DNA from: Alphaproteobacteria bacterium
Lineage (GTDB): Bacteria; Myxococcota_A; UBA796; GCA-2862545
DNA: 64,000 bases
NCBI GenBank assembly: GCA_020632955.1
Contig: JACKEO010000001.1
Span: 62,001 to 126,000 of the forward strand
Reading direction: 5' to 3'
The notes below the pieces were generated by a model. It was not told the origin of the DNA. It did not search any database and saw only the letters and a list, made by a program, of their open reading frames with translations. Made by a program: the position numbers and the translations under genes. Below are positions 19,263 to 30,064 of this stretch, one piece after another. How positions within the stretch are numbered: position 1 is the stretch's first letter; every line of letters begins with the position of its first letter.

Positions 19263-20447
19263 CTAGGGGTTGATGCGGAAGCGGAAGAAGGTCTCGCCGA
19301 TGATGACCTCCTCCCCGCCCAGCAGCCGCTTCTCGGTGATGAGCTCGCCGTCCACCAGCGTGCCGTTCGCGGACTTGTTGTCCTCGATGAAGAAGCTCGC
19401 GTCGCGCTTGAACAGCTTGCAGTGGTAGCGCGACACCTTCGAGTCGTTCTTCACCTGGATGGTGTTGTCGCGTCCGCGCCCCAGGGAGATGACCTCGCCC
19501 GTGAAGGGGTAGACGTGCTCCTCGTCGGTGCCCTCGCCCACGATGAGGACGGCCTGGCCCTCGGAGGCCTCCTCGGCCGCGGGCTCCTCCTCGACCGCCG
19601 CGGCGGCACCCGAGTCGTCCTCGGAGGCATCGCCCAGGTCGTCGAGGACGTCGCCAGCGATGCGCACACCGCCGGACGCCCCGCCCGACATGAAGGCGCC
19701 GCTGTCGGCGGAGTCGTCGAAGACCGCGCTGACGTCGTCCTGCACGCCCGGGGAGACGATCACCTGCACGCTGGAGCCACGCCCGCCCACGTCACCGAAG
19801 GCCTCCTCGGCGTCGTCCTCCACCAGGAAGGTGGTGCTGCTGCCCAGTCCCTCGTCGCGCTCGGCGCCCTCGTCCTCGGCGTCCTCCTCGAAGAGGGGCT
19901 CCTCGGCCTCCGGCTCCTCCTCGACCACCGAGGGCTCGACCACCGCAGGCGGAGGCTCGTCCTCGAGATCCTCGAGCAGGTCGTCCTCGGCCTCGACCTC
20001 GGCGGACGCGCCGCCCAGCGAAGCCCACGACGAGAGCAGACCGGAGAAGGAGGCGAGCTCCGCGTCGACCTCGGCCAGCTGCCCGCCGTGCTCGTCGACC
20101 GCGGACTTCAGGGCCGCAGCCTGGGCGTCGAAGCCCTCGTCGTCGAGCTCGCCGATCATCTTGCGGAGCTCGAGCTCCTCGAGGCCGAGGCGCGCGGCCT
20201 CCATGGCCTCCTCGATGCCGCCACGCCGACCGTGGAGCTCCGACACCACCGCCTGCACCTCGGGCACCAGCGGCGAGAGCACCTCGGCGACCTCGCGCAT
20301 CTTGGCCGTGTTGTCCGTGACGACCTTCTCCACCACCTCGGGGCGGAACTTGTCCGTCATGCTCCGGGCCTTGTCGATGAAGCTCTGGTACCGCTCGTAG
20401 GCTTCCAGCTGCTTCTTGAACTCGGCCAGCAGGTCCGGCTTGTCCAT
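19263..20447 (-). CDS. FHA-domain protein with N-terminal coiled coil
   Basis: This 394-aa protein carries a C-terminal forkhead-associated domain (about residues 310-394: ISLGRGRDNTIQV, SRYHCKL, NKSANGTLVDG), which binds phosphothreonine peptides. The conserved Gly-Arg, Ser-x-x-His and Asn-Gly are present. The N-terminal 150 residues form predicted coiled coil, joined by a highly acidic linker rich in Glu/Asp. In this window it is the natural reader for the two Ser/Thr kinases, with the PP2C phosphatase as eraser; that link is inference. The ATG at 20447 follows AAGAGG by 8 nt and is preferred over GTG at 20453. Confidence 0.88.
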   Translation of the reverse strand: MDKPDLLAEFKKQLEAYERYQSFIDKARSMTDKFRPEVVEKVVTDNTAKMREVAEVLSPLVPEVQAVVSELHGRRGGIEEAMEAARLGLEELELRKMIGELDDEGFDAQAAALKSAVDEHGGQLAEVDAELASFSGLLSSWASLGGASAEVEAEDDLLEDLEDEPPPAVVEPSVVEEEPEAEEPLFEEDAEDEGAERDEGLGSSTTFLVEDDAEEAFGDVGGRGSSVQVIVSPGVQDDVSAVFDDSADSGAFMSGGASGGVRIAGDVLDDLGDASEDDSGAAAAVEEEPAAEEASEGQAVLIVGEGTDEEHVYPFTGEVISLGRGRDNTIQVKNDSKVSRYHCKLFKRDASFFIEDNKSANGTLVDGELITEKRLLGGEEVIIGETFFRFRINP

Positions 20448-20572
20448 CTGCACGCCTCTTCTTCCCGACGGGGGGTCTTGTCGTGGTGGTGACGGGACTC
20501 GTCGTACCCCGAGGATGCCCGTGGCGACGACGCAGACCGGGACGGAGTCGTGGTCCGGCCCGACGCCCGCGG

Positions 20573-20601
20573 AGCATAGCCGAAACCGTCTGCGGGGAAA
20601 A
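20573..20601 (-). promoter_or_regulatory. Putative promoter of the FHA gene
   Basis: In the 192-bp gap after dnaB, the minus strand has TATGCT (20573-20578) with TTTTCC 17 bp upstream (20596-20601). It is an unusual AT-rich island in this DNA. The -35 is weak. Confidence 0.35.
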
Positions 20602-20639
20602 GCCGACGTCGGCTCGCGTCCGAAGACCTCGCGCGGGCT

Positions 20640-21980
20640 TTACCGCAGCGAGACCTCCTGCTGGCCCTCGAGGCTGTCGAAGCGCGTGTAGGCCTTGCGG
20701 AAGACCAGTTCCACCTTGCCTGTCGCGCCGCTCCGGTGCTTCGACACGATGACCTCGGCGACACCGGGCTTGGCGCTGTCGGGGTTGTAGACCTCGTCGC
20801 GGTAGATGAACATGATGACGTCGGCGTCCTGCTCGATGGCGCCCGACTCGCGCAGGTCGGAGACCAGGGGGCGCTTGTCGGCGCGGGACTCGACCGCGCG
20901 GTTGAGCTGCGACAGCGCGAGCACCGGCACGCCCAGCTCCTTCGCGAGGATCTTCAGGCCGCGGCTGATCTCGGTGACCTGCTGCTGCCGGTTCATCTTG
21001 CCGTCGCTGTGCTGCATGAGCTGCAGGTAGTCGAGGACCACGAGGCCGAGGTCGGGGTGCTTGGCCTTGAGGCGCCGCGTGCGGGCGCGCAGGTCCTCGA
21101 TGGTCACCCCGGCGGTGTCGTCGATGAACAGCCGGGCACCGCGCAGGTGCTGGTCGGCCTCGTCGAGGCGCTTCCACTCCGCGTCGCTGAGCTTGCCCGT
21201 CTTCACCTTGCCGCCCTCCACCATGCCGGCGCAGCACAGCAGGCGGTTGGCGAGCTCGCCGCGGTCCATCTCCAGCGAGAAGATGCCGACGGCACGACCG
21301 CCCAGCACGGCCACGTTCAGCGCCAGGTTCAGCGCCAGCGCCGTCTTGCCCATGCCGGGACGGGCGGCGAGCACCACCAGCGTGGACGGGTGCAGGCCCA
21401 GCAGGATGCGGTCGAGGTCGGGGTAGCCGGTGGGCACGCCCGGCGTCTCGGCCTCGCTCCGCGACAGGTGCTCGATGCGCGTGAGCTCGCGGTCGATGAT
21501 CTCGCTGATCTGCTCCCAGTCCCGCGAGGACTCGGCGTCGGCGATCTCGAGGAAGGCGTGGCTGGCCTGCGCGAGGAGCTCGCTCGGGCCCTTCTCGCCC
21601 CCCAGCGCCGACTCGCGCACGGTCTCGGCGGCCCGGATCACCCGCCGCAGCGACGCCTTCTCGCGCACCAGGCGGGCGTAGTGCCCGAGGTTGGCGCGGC
21701 TCGGCACCCGCTCGGTGAGGCCCAGCACGTAGCCGTAGCCACCGAAGGCCTCGTCCTGCCCGCCGCGGAGCACGCGATCGCCCACGGTGACCGCGTCGAC
21801 GTGCTCCCCCTCCGCACGCATCTCCTTCAGGAGGGCGAAGAGACGGCCGTGGTCGGGCCGGTAGAAGTCCTCGGCGGAGACCTCGCGCTCCACCTCCTCG
21901 TACTGCTCGGGGTCGAGCAGCAGCCCACCGAGCAGGGCCTGCTCGGCGTCGACGGCCTGGGGGGTGGGACGGGCGTCCAC
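20640..21980 (-). CDS. dnaB: Replicative DNA helicase DnaB
   Basis: The 446-aa hexameric helicase unwinds DNA at the fork. The N-terminal domain (EQALLGGLLLDPEQ) is typical, the RecA-like C-terminal domain has Walker A ARPGMGKT (206-213) and Walker B in LGLVVLDYLQLM, and the DnaB motif 4 region includes QLNRAVESR. Full-length; no intein is present. The start is GTG. It is the last gene of the translation/replication run rpsF-rplI-dnaB on the minus strand, 107 bp after rplI. Confidence 0.97.
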   Translation of the reverse strand: MDARPTPQAVDAEQALLGGLLLDPEQYEEVEREVSAEDFYRPDHGRLFALLKEMRAEGEHVDAVTVGDRVLRGGQDEAFGGYGYVLGLTERVPSRANLGHYARLVREKASLRRVIRAAETVRESALGGEKGPSELLAQASHAFLEIADAESSRDWEQISEIIDRELTRIEHLSRSEAETPGVPTGYPDLDRILLGLHPSTLVVLAARPGMGKTALALNLALNVAVLGGRAVGIFSLEMDRGELANRLLCCAGMVEGGKVKTGKLSDAEWKRLDEADQHLRGARLFIDDTAGVTIEDLRARTRRLKAKHPDLGLVVLDYLQLMQHSDGKMNRQQQVTEISRGLKILAKELGVPVLALSQLNRAVESRADKRPLVSDLRESGAIEQDADVIMFIYRDEVYNPDSAKPGVAEVIVSKHRSGATGKVELVFRKAYTRFDSLEGQQEVSLR

Positions 21981-22087
21981 GGGGGCTTCCTCGGAGCGGA
22001 GGCGGCGTGGCGGCGCCGAGGGATGCGGCGCGCGGGATCACCGCGCGCGGCGCGGGCGAGGCAGGATGCCCTGCCCCGCCGGCTCGC

Positions 22088-22531
22088 TCAAGCGCGCATC
22101 ACGAAGACGCGCAGCTCCGCGGTGACCTCGCGGTGCAGACGGATCTTCACCGGGAAGAGGCCGATGGCGCGGATCGGCTCGTCGAGGAGCACGGCGCGGC
22201 GGTCCACGCTGATCTCGCGCTCCGCGAGGGCATCGACCACGTCGCGGTTCGTGACCGAGCCGAAGAGCTTGTCGTCCTCACCCGCCTCGCGACGGATGGT
22301 GATCGCCGTCTCGGCGATGGCCTTGGACAGCTCCTGCGCCGCCGAGAGCTCCTTGCGGCGGATGGCATCGGCCATCTGCTTCTGGTGCGAGAGCTCGGCG
22401 ACGTTCGACTCGTTCGCGGGGATCGCGAGGCCGTTGGGGATCAGGTAGTTGCGGCCATAGCCCGGCTTGACGCGCACGATGTCGCCCGCGTCGCCGAGGT
22501 TCTGGACTTCCTTCTTCAGGATGACGAGCAT
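22088..22531 (-). CDS. rplI: 50S ribosomal protein L9
   Basis: The 147-aa protein has the standard L9 N-terminus (MLVILKKEVQNLG, then VKPGYGRNYLIPNGLA) and C-terminal domain (KLFGSVTNRDVVDAL). The long connecting helix lies at about residues 40-75. The start ATG is at 22529-22531; a longer in-frame extension would add non-L9 sequence. It lies only 44 bp after rpsF with no rpsR gene in between, which is unusual. Confidence 0.97.
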   Translation of the reverse strand: MLVILKKEVQNLGDAGDIVRVKPGYGRNYLIPNGLAIPANESNVAELSHQKQMADAIRRKELSAAQELSKAIAETAITIRREAGEDDKLFGSVTNRDVVDALAEREISVDRRAVLLDEPIRAIGLFPVKIRLHREVTAELRVFVMRA

Positions 22532-22575
22532 GGGGGTCTCCAGGGGGCGCGCCGCTGTGGGGGCCCCGGCAGGGT

Positions 22576-23019
22576 TCACTCGTTGGCGGCGACGTCGTCG
22601 TCGTCGTCGTCGCTGTTCTCGTCGTCATCGGGACCCTCGAGCGCGGCGCGCTCGGCACGGCGACGGGCCTCCTCGGCCTTGATCTTGCGCTGCTCCTCGG
22701 CGAGCTCGAGCCGGGGCTCGATGTCGACCGCGTCGGCGATCTTCACCGTGAGGAAGCGGATGATCCGGTCGTCGAGGCGCATCTTGCGCTCGATCTCGAG
22801 GATCTGCGTGGGGCTCGAGAGGATGCGGAGCAGGATGTAGTGGCCCTTCGCGTGCTTCTGCACGAGGTAGGCCAGGCGCCGCTTGCCCCAGTCGTCGCGC
22901 TCGAGGAGGTGACCCTCCGTCTCGGCGACCGTGGCCTCGACCCGCTCGACCGCCGCCAGGGTGTCGGCGTCGTCGAGGTCGGGGCGGATGATGAAGACGA
23001 TCTCGTACTCGTGGACCAA
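22576..23019 (-). CDS. rpsF: 30S ribosomal protein S6
   Basis: A 147-aa S6: YEIVFIIRPDLDD, then WGKRRLAYLVQKHAKGHYILL and a C-terminal acidic tail rich in Asp. The start is taken as TTG at 23017-23019, with GGAGG 5 nt upstream; no ATG is in position. The tail (DDDENSDDDDDD) is longer and more acidic than average. S6 normally pairs with S18 in the ribosome; the S18 gene is not adjacent here. Confidence 0.95.
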   Translation of the reverse strand: MVHEYEIVFIIRPDLDDADTLAAVERVEATVAETEGHLLERDDWGKRRLAYLVQKHAKGHYILLRILSSPTQILEIERKMRLDDRIIRFLTVKIADAVDIEPRLELAEEQRKIKAEEARRRAERAALEGPDDDENSDDDDDDVAANE

Positions 23020-23042
23020 GGGATCCTCCACGTGGACATGTG

Positions 23043-23061
23043 GGGAGCGCCGGGCGCTCCC
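23043..23061 (-). terminator. Perfect 8-bp hairpin between hppA and rpsF
   Basis: GGGAGCGC and GCGCTCCC flank a 3-nt loop, which reads CCG in the RNA of the minus strand. It starts 14 nt after the hppA stop and ends 23 nt before the rpsF start. It has no T-tract, so it may be an attenuator or leader structure and not a true terminator. Confidence 0.4.
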
Positions 23062-23075
23062 GAGGAGGGTGGACG

Positions 23076-25178
<2,103 letters not shown>

Positions 25179-25260
25179 GGGGGTGCTCCTGGGCAGCCGC
25201 GACCAGGATGGGGTCGGCGGCGGTGTGGCGAGGGCGTCGGGACGCCCAGGTCCGGGGTCG

Positions 25261-25830
25261 CTAGGCGCGGCCTCGGGTGTTGAAGTGGTTCATGGCCTCG
25301 ACGGGTCCGGAACGGACGACCGCCTCGACGGCGTCGGCGGCCCGATCGACCACCTCGGGGAGCTCGGCGTGCTCGTCGGCGCTCCAGCGCCCGAGCACGT
25401 AGTCGGCGGTGTCCCAGCCCTCGGGGGGGCGCGAGACCCCGACACGGACGCGGATGCAGTCGGCACCGAGGTGCTTGACGATGTCGCGGATGCCGTTGTG
25501 GCCGCCGTGTCCCCCACCCTTCTTGACGCGCACGTCGCCGAAGGGGAGGTCGACCTCGTCGTGCACCACCACCACCTTGTCGACGGGGACGTCGTAGAAG
25601 GAGGCGAGGCGCTGCGTGGGGCCGCCCGACAGGTTCATGAACTGCTGGGGCTTGGCGAGGACCGTGGGCTGACCGCCCACCACGGCCTTGCCCGTGAGGG
25701 CGCCGTGCTGGGTGCGGTCGATCGAGGTGGCCGCCCGACGCGCCAGCGTGTCCACCACGAGGAACCCGACGTTGTGCCGGGTGTCCGCGTAGCGCGCGCC
25801 TGGATTGCCGAGCCCGACCACCACGTGCAT
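25261..25830 (-). CDS. pth: Peptidyl-tRNA hydrolase
   Basis: The 189-aa enzyme recycles tRNA from peptidyl-tRNA. It has VVVGLGNPGARYADTRHNVGF with catalytic His, KPQQFMNLSGGP, VVHDEVDLPFG with catalytic Asp, and GGGHGGHNGIRDI. Length and motifs are complete. It starts 2 bp after the rplY stop, so the two are cotranscribed, as in many bacteria. Confidence 0.97.
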   Translation of the reverse strand: MHVVVGLGNPGARYADTRHNVGFLVVDTLARRAATSIDRTQHGALTGKAVVGGQPTVLAKPQQFMNLSGGPTQRLASFYDVPVDKVVVVHDEVDLPFGDVRVKKGGGHGGHNGIRDIVKHLGADCIRVRVGVSRPPEGWDTADYVLGRWSADEHAELPEVVDRAADAVEAVVRSGPVEAMNHFNTRGRA

Positions 25831-25832
25831 GC

Positions 25833-26396
25833 CTACTTGTTCCCGCCCTTCTTGCCGAAGCAGGTCAGGACGTTGAAGTCGGTCTCGAAGACCAGCGACA
25901 CGCCCTCGGGCGTGGGCACCTCGGAGGCCTTCACGATGTCGCCGATCTCCATGGGCGACACGTCGACATCGAGGGTCTCCGGGATGCGGTCGTAGGTGCA
26001 GCGCACCTTGAGCTCGCGCCGGATGATCCGGATGCGGCCGCCGAGCACGGCAGCCGCGGGACGCCCGGCGGCGACCACGGGGACCATGACCTCGACGGGC
26101 TTGTCGGCGCCGACCTTGAGGAAGTCGACGTGGAGGAACTGGCGGCTGACCGGGTGGCGCTGGGCCTCCTGGACCAGGACCGGCACCTCGGCATCGCCCA
26201 GCTTCAGCTGCACGACCGTGTTGCGGTTCCGCGACTTGCGGAAGATCTCGTCGAGGCGCGCGGGGTCGATCTCGACCTCGGTGGCCGCGTCGCCGTCGGC
26301 GTAGACCACCGCGGGGACCTTCCCGGCGGCGCGGAGCTTGCGGGCGGCGCCCTTGCCGGTGTTCGTGCGCGGCTCGGCGTTGAGCGTGGTGTCCAT
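25833..26396 (-). CDS. rplY: 50S ribosomal protein L25, Ctc type
   Basis: This 187-aa protein has the N-terminal 5S-rRNA-binding L25 domain (KGAARKLRAAGKVPAVVYA) and the C-terminal TL5/Ctc domain (KVRCTYDRIPETLDVDVS, IGDIVKASEVPTPEGV). This two-domain form is the general-stress/Ctc type. GAGAGGA precedes the ATG at 26396. A promoter-like TTGACA lies in the 369-bp upstream gap, next to the inverted repeat. Confidence 0.96.
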   Translation of the reverse strand: MDTTLNAEPRTNTGKGAARKLRAAGKVPAVVYADGDAATEVEIDPARLDEIFRKSRNRNTVVQLKLGDAEVPVLVQEAQRHPVSRQFLHVDFLKVGADKPVEVMVPVVAAGRPAAAVLGGRIRIIRRELKVRCTYDRIPETLDVDVSPMEIGDIVKASEVPTPEGVSLVFETDFNVLTCFGKKGGNK

Positions 26397-26561
26397 CGTC
26401 GATCCTCTCGGCTCCCGGGCCGCTCTGCATCGAGCCCCGAGGCCGCGGACGGACGAGACCGTCGTGGCCGCCTCCCTTGGGCTCGGGCCGCTCGCGCGAC
26501 CGGGATGGCGCCGGAAACGTGGTGTGTGTCCCCCGGAGCGCAGGCCCCCGGCGGCCCCGAC

Positions 26562-26590
26562 GGCTAACGACGCGAGGCACCCGGTGTCAA
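26562..26590 (-). promoter_or_regulatory. Possible promoter of rplY-pth
   Basis: On the minus strand a perfect -35 TTGACA (26585-26590) is followed 17 bp later by a weak -10, TTAGCC (26562-26567). It lies immediately downstream of the inverted-repeat element. The leader to the rplY ATG would be about 160 nt; I see no other structure in the rest of that leader. Confidence 0.35.
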
Positions 26591-26603
26591 GGGAGGACTC
26601 CTC

Positions 26604-26765
26604 ATAGCGCCCCCCGCCTGACCTGATCGGCACCGAGCCGAGACCGGCGCGCGTCGGACCGAGGAGAAGGAGCGAAGGCGTAGCTCGCGCTACGTCGAGC
26701 GACGCCGACGAAGGACCGGCGTGCGGCGGGCCGGCGAATGCCATCAGGTCAGGCGGGGGTCGCTA

Positions 26766-26766
<1 letters not shown>
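26604..26766. repeat. 163-bp element bounded by 24-bp inverted repeats
   Basis: The arms at 26604-26627 and 26743-26766 are complementary at 23 of 24 positions (core CCCCCGCCTGACCTGAT). Inside is a central hairpin CGTAGC-TCGC-GCTACG and partly complementary flanks. The right arm reaches into the stop codon of prs. It fills the prs-rplY gap and could be a MITE-like repeat, a strong terminator or an RNA structure. Confidence 0.75.
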
Positions 26767-27722
<956 letters not shown>

Positions 27723-27752
27723 CGGCGCTCCGGGTGCGGGGTCCGGCGGCGA

Positions 27753-27824
27753 CTGGGGCGGCAGGATTCGAACCTGCGAATGCCGGGGCCAAAACCCGGT
27801 GCCTTGCCACTTGGCGACGCCCCA
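27753..27824 (-). tRNA. tRNA-Gln (anticodon TTG)
   Basis: The minus strand folds as a full cloverleaf: acceptor TGGGGCG/CGCCCCA, anticodon stem CCGGG/CCCGG around the loop TTTTGGC giving anticodon TTG, and T-arm GCAGG-TTCGAAT-CCTGC. The discriminator is G, and CCA is not encoded. A promoter is visible upstream. Confidence 0.95.
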
Positions 27825-27837
27825 AGAGGGACGGCCG

Positions 27838-27866
27838 AGGATAGCGTCGGCTCCCCACGGGAGCAA
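27838..27866 (-). promoter_or_regulatory. Promoter of tRNA-Gln (and probably prs)
   Basis: TTGCTC (27861-27866) and TATCCT (27838-27843) are spaced by 17 bp on the minus strand, placing the start of transcription about 7 nt before the tRNA. With no terminator seen in the 30-nt gap, prs may be read from it too. Confidence 0.55.
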
Positions 27867-27883
27867 CGCGCCCCGGCCGGTGG

Positions 27884-29032
27884 CTACACGGGCTTGCGGA
27901 GCGCGGCGACCGCGTCCTTCAGCCCGTCCACCGACAGCTCGTGCATGGGGAAGATCTGGCCGACGGCCGACACCGTGGGGTGATCCCACCAGCGCCGCGG
28001 ATCGGGGTTGAGCCAGGCGCTGGCGGGACAACGACGGCGGAAGCGCCGCAACCACTCGATCCCCGTGGCGCGATCGGCCTCGCTCCCCCACCCCGTGGTC
28101 GTGAACAGCTCGTACGGCGCCATCGACGCGTCGCCGACGAAGAGCAGGCGGTGCCGGGGCCCGAGCTCGGCGAGCACCTCCGCCGTGGGGCGGCGCTCCC
28201 CCGCCTCGAAGTCCGTCCACAGCCACGAGTAGGGGCAGTTGTGGAAGAAGTAGGCCTCGAAGCTCGCGAAGGCACCCACCTCGTCGGCGGCCGTGAAGAG
28301 CTGCTCCACGCGCTCCGCGTGGGGGGCCATCGATCCCCCCGCGTCCATGAAGAGCACCAGCCGCACCTGGTTCGTCCGCTCCCGGGCGAAGGCCAGATCG
28401 ATGTCGCCGGCGTTCTGGCAGGTGCGGTCGATGGTCTCGGGCAGATCGAGGGCCCAGTCCCCCTCGCGCTGGAGCTTGCGCAGGGCCTTGAGCGCCACCG
28501 TGAGGTCGCGCGTCTCGAGGGTGGTGTCGGTGCGGTAGCTGGCCCACTGCCGCTCGTCGGCCACCTGGACGGCGCCGCGGTTGCCGCCCGGCCCGCCGAT
28601 GCGGATCCCCCGGGCGGCACGCCCGGAGTGGCCGAAGGGGCTCGTGCCGCCCGTGCCCACCCAGTGGTTGCCCCCGTCGTGACGCTCGGTCTGCTCGGCG
28701 AGGCGCTTGAGCAGCTCCTCCCAGAGCTGGGCGTCGGAGAAGGCGGGGTCGACGAGCTCGTCGGAGCTGCGCTCCACCGCGTCGGCCAGCCAGGACTCCA
28801 GCTTCTCGCGCACGGCGGGATCCAGCGCGGCGCCGCGGAAGGTGTCGGCGAAGGCGATGTCGAAGGCGTCGTAGTCGGCCTCGGTGCGGCACAGCAGCGC
28901 GCGCCCCAGGCGGTAGAGCCCGTCGAGATCGGTGGCGAGCCCCTCCGCCAGGCCCCGCAGCAGCGCCAGCCACTCCGAGGTGCCCACGGGGACGCCCTCG
29001 GCGCGCAGCCTGTACAGGAAGGCGGTGAACAC
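27884..29032 (-). CDS. VWA-domain protein partnered with MoxR ATPase
   Basis: This 382-aa cytoplasmic protein has an N-terminal helical region, a Gly-rich linker (near 130-160) and a C-terminal von Willebrand A-like domain with MIDAS-type LFMDAGGSM (D-x-G-x-S). It resembles CoxE/YehP-type VWA proteins that work with MoxR AAA+ ATPases. It starts at GTG, 7 bp after the ATPase stop. The pair likely forms a chaperone or metal-insertion/complex-maturation machine, target unknown. Confidence 0.8.
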   Translation of the reverse strand: MFTAFLYRLRAEGVPVGTSEWLALLRGLAEGLATDLDGLYRLGRALLCRTEADYDAFDIAFADTFRGAALDPAVREKLESWLADAVERSSDELVDPAFSDAQLWEELLKRLAEQTERHDGGNHWVGTGGTSPFGHSGRAARGIRIGGPGGNRGAVQVADERQWASYRTDTTLETRDLTVALKALRKLQREGDWALDLPETIDRTCQNAGDIDLAFARERTNQVRLVLFMDAGGSMAPHAERVEQLFTAADEVGAFASFEAYFFHNCPYSWLWTDFEAGERRPTAEVLAELGPRHRLLFVGDASMAPYELFTTTGWGSEADRATGIEWLRRFRRRCPASAWLNPDPRRWWDHPTVSAVGQIFPMHELSVDGLKDAVAALRKPV

Positions 29033-29039
29033 GGCCCGG

Positions 29040-29867
29040 CTACCAGACCGTGCCGGCCGCGCCCTTCCGCACGGCCACCAGATCGCGCTCCTGCTTGAGC
29101 AGCACGCCGAGGAAGGGGTGGGCCTCGTCGAGGCGATCGGCGTCGATGCCCGCGTGCACCAGGACCGCCAGCCAGTCCAGCAGCTCGGAGGTGGACGGCG
29201 GCTTGCGCAGGCCCCGCACCTTCCGCAGGCCGAAGAAGCGATCGAGCGCGCGCTCCAGCAGGCGGTCGTCGAGATCCGGCAGGTGCGCGCGCACGATCTG
29301 CGTCATCCGCTCGGGCGTGGGGAAGGCGATGTAGTGGAAGACGCAGCGCCGCAGGAAGGCGTCGGGCAGCTCCTTCTCGGCGTTCGAGGTGATGAGGGTG
29401 ATCGGCCGGTGCCGCGCCCGCACCGTCTCGTCGGTCTCGGGGATGTGGAAGGCCATCTCGTCGAGCTCCCGCAGCAGGTCGTTCGGGAACTCGAGGTCGG
29501 CCTTGTCGACCTCGTCGATGAGCACGACGTGCTGGCTGTCGGCCGAGAAGGCACGGCCGAGCACGCCGAGCTTGATGTACCGGGAGATGTCGCGCACGTC
29601 GCCGTCGCCGAAGCGCGCGTCGTTGAGCCGCTGCACGACGTCGTACTGGTACAGCCCGTCCATCGCCTTGGTGGTGGACTTGACGTGCCAGGTGAGCAGC
29701 GGCTTGCCCAGCGCCTCGGCCACCGCGTGCGCCAGCTGGGTCTTGCCGGTGCCGGGCTCCCCCTTCACGAGCAGCGGGCGACCGAGGGCGACGGCCGCAT
29801 CGACGACCGCGACGAGATCGTCGTCGGCCACGTAGTCCGCTGTGCTGGCGAAGCGCGTTCCGCTCAT
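29040..29867 (-). CDS. MoxR-family AAA+ ATPase
   Basis: The 275-aa ATPase has Walker A KGEPGTGKTQLA (about residues 35-45), Walker B VVLIDEVDKAD, sensor-1 TLITSNAEKELPDAFLRR (with Arg finger) and the shape of the MoxR/CoxD clade. It is followed by its VWA partner with a 7-bp gap. MoxR-VWA pairs act as ATP-driven chaperones for assembly of other protein complexes. Confidence 0.88.
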   Translation of the reverse strand: MSGTRFASTADYVADDDLVAVVDAAVALGRPLLVKGEPGTGKTQLAHAVAEALGKPLLTWHVKSTTKAMDGLYQYDVVQRLNDARFGDGDVRDISRYIKLGVLGRAFSADSQHVVLIDEVDKADLEFPNDLLRELDEMAFHIPETDETVRARHRPITLITSNAEKELPDAFLRRCVFHYIAFPTPERMTQIVRAHLPDLDDRLLERALDRFFGLRKVRGLRKPPSTSELLDWLAVLVHAGIDADRLDEAHPFLGVLLKQERDLVAVRKGAAGTVW

Positions 29868-29930
29868 GGGGGTCCTCCGGTGCGAGCCCCCTTCCTAGCG
29901 CGAAGGCCGCCGATGACATAGGCCGGCGCA

Positions 29931-30036
29931 GCCCGGGCGACCGTCCCGGGCCCCCACGAGAACGGCAGGCCCGCGCCGGGGAGTCTCCGCGGCCTGCAGC
30001 TCCGAGCACGGTCAGGCGGTCCCCCGCCGCTCGGAG
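29931..30036 (+). promoter_or_regulatory. Three consecutive hairpins in the leader of the NYN gene
   Basis: GCCCGGG/CCCGGGC (29931-29951) is followed by an imperfect GCAGGCC(C)GCG/CGCGGCCTGC stem (29965-29997), then CTCCGAGC/GCTCGGAG (30000-30036) enclosing an inner GGCGG-TCCC-CCGCC hairpin. The last one ends 28 nt before the start codon. GC-rich DNA makes chance pairing common, but the third stem is nested and compact. Confidence 0.4.
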
Positions 30037-30064
30037 AGACCCGCACCCCTACGGAGCCCACCTG

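Noticed and set aside
26397..26600. A hidden gene in the 369-bp gap before rplY
   Set aside because: No ORF with plausible composition; only the promoter-like sequence is seen.
27850..27864. Terminator hairpin GCTCCC/GGGAGC
   Set aside because: It falls in the spacer of a better supported tRNA-Gln promoter.
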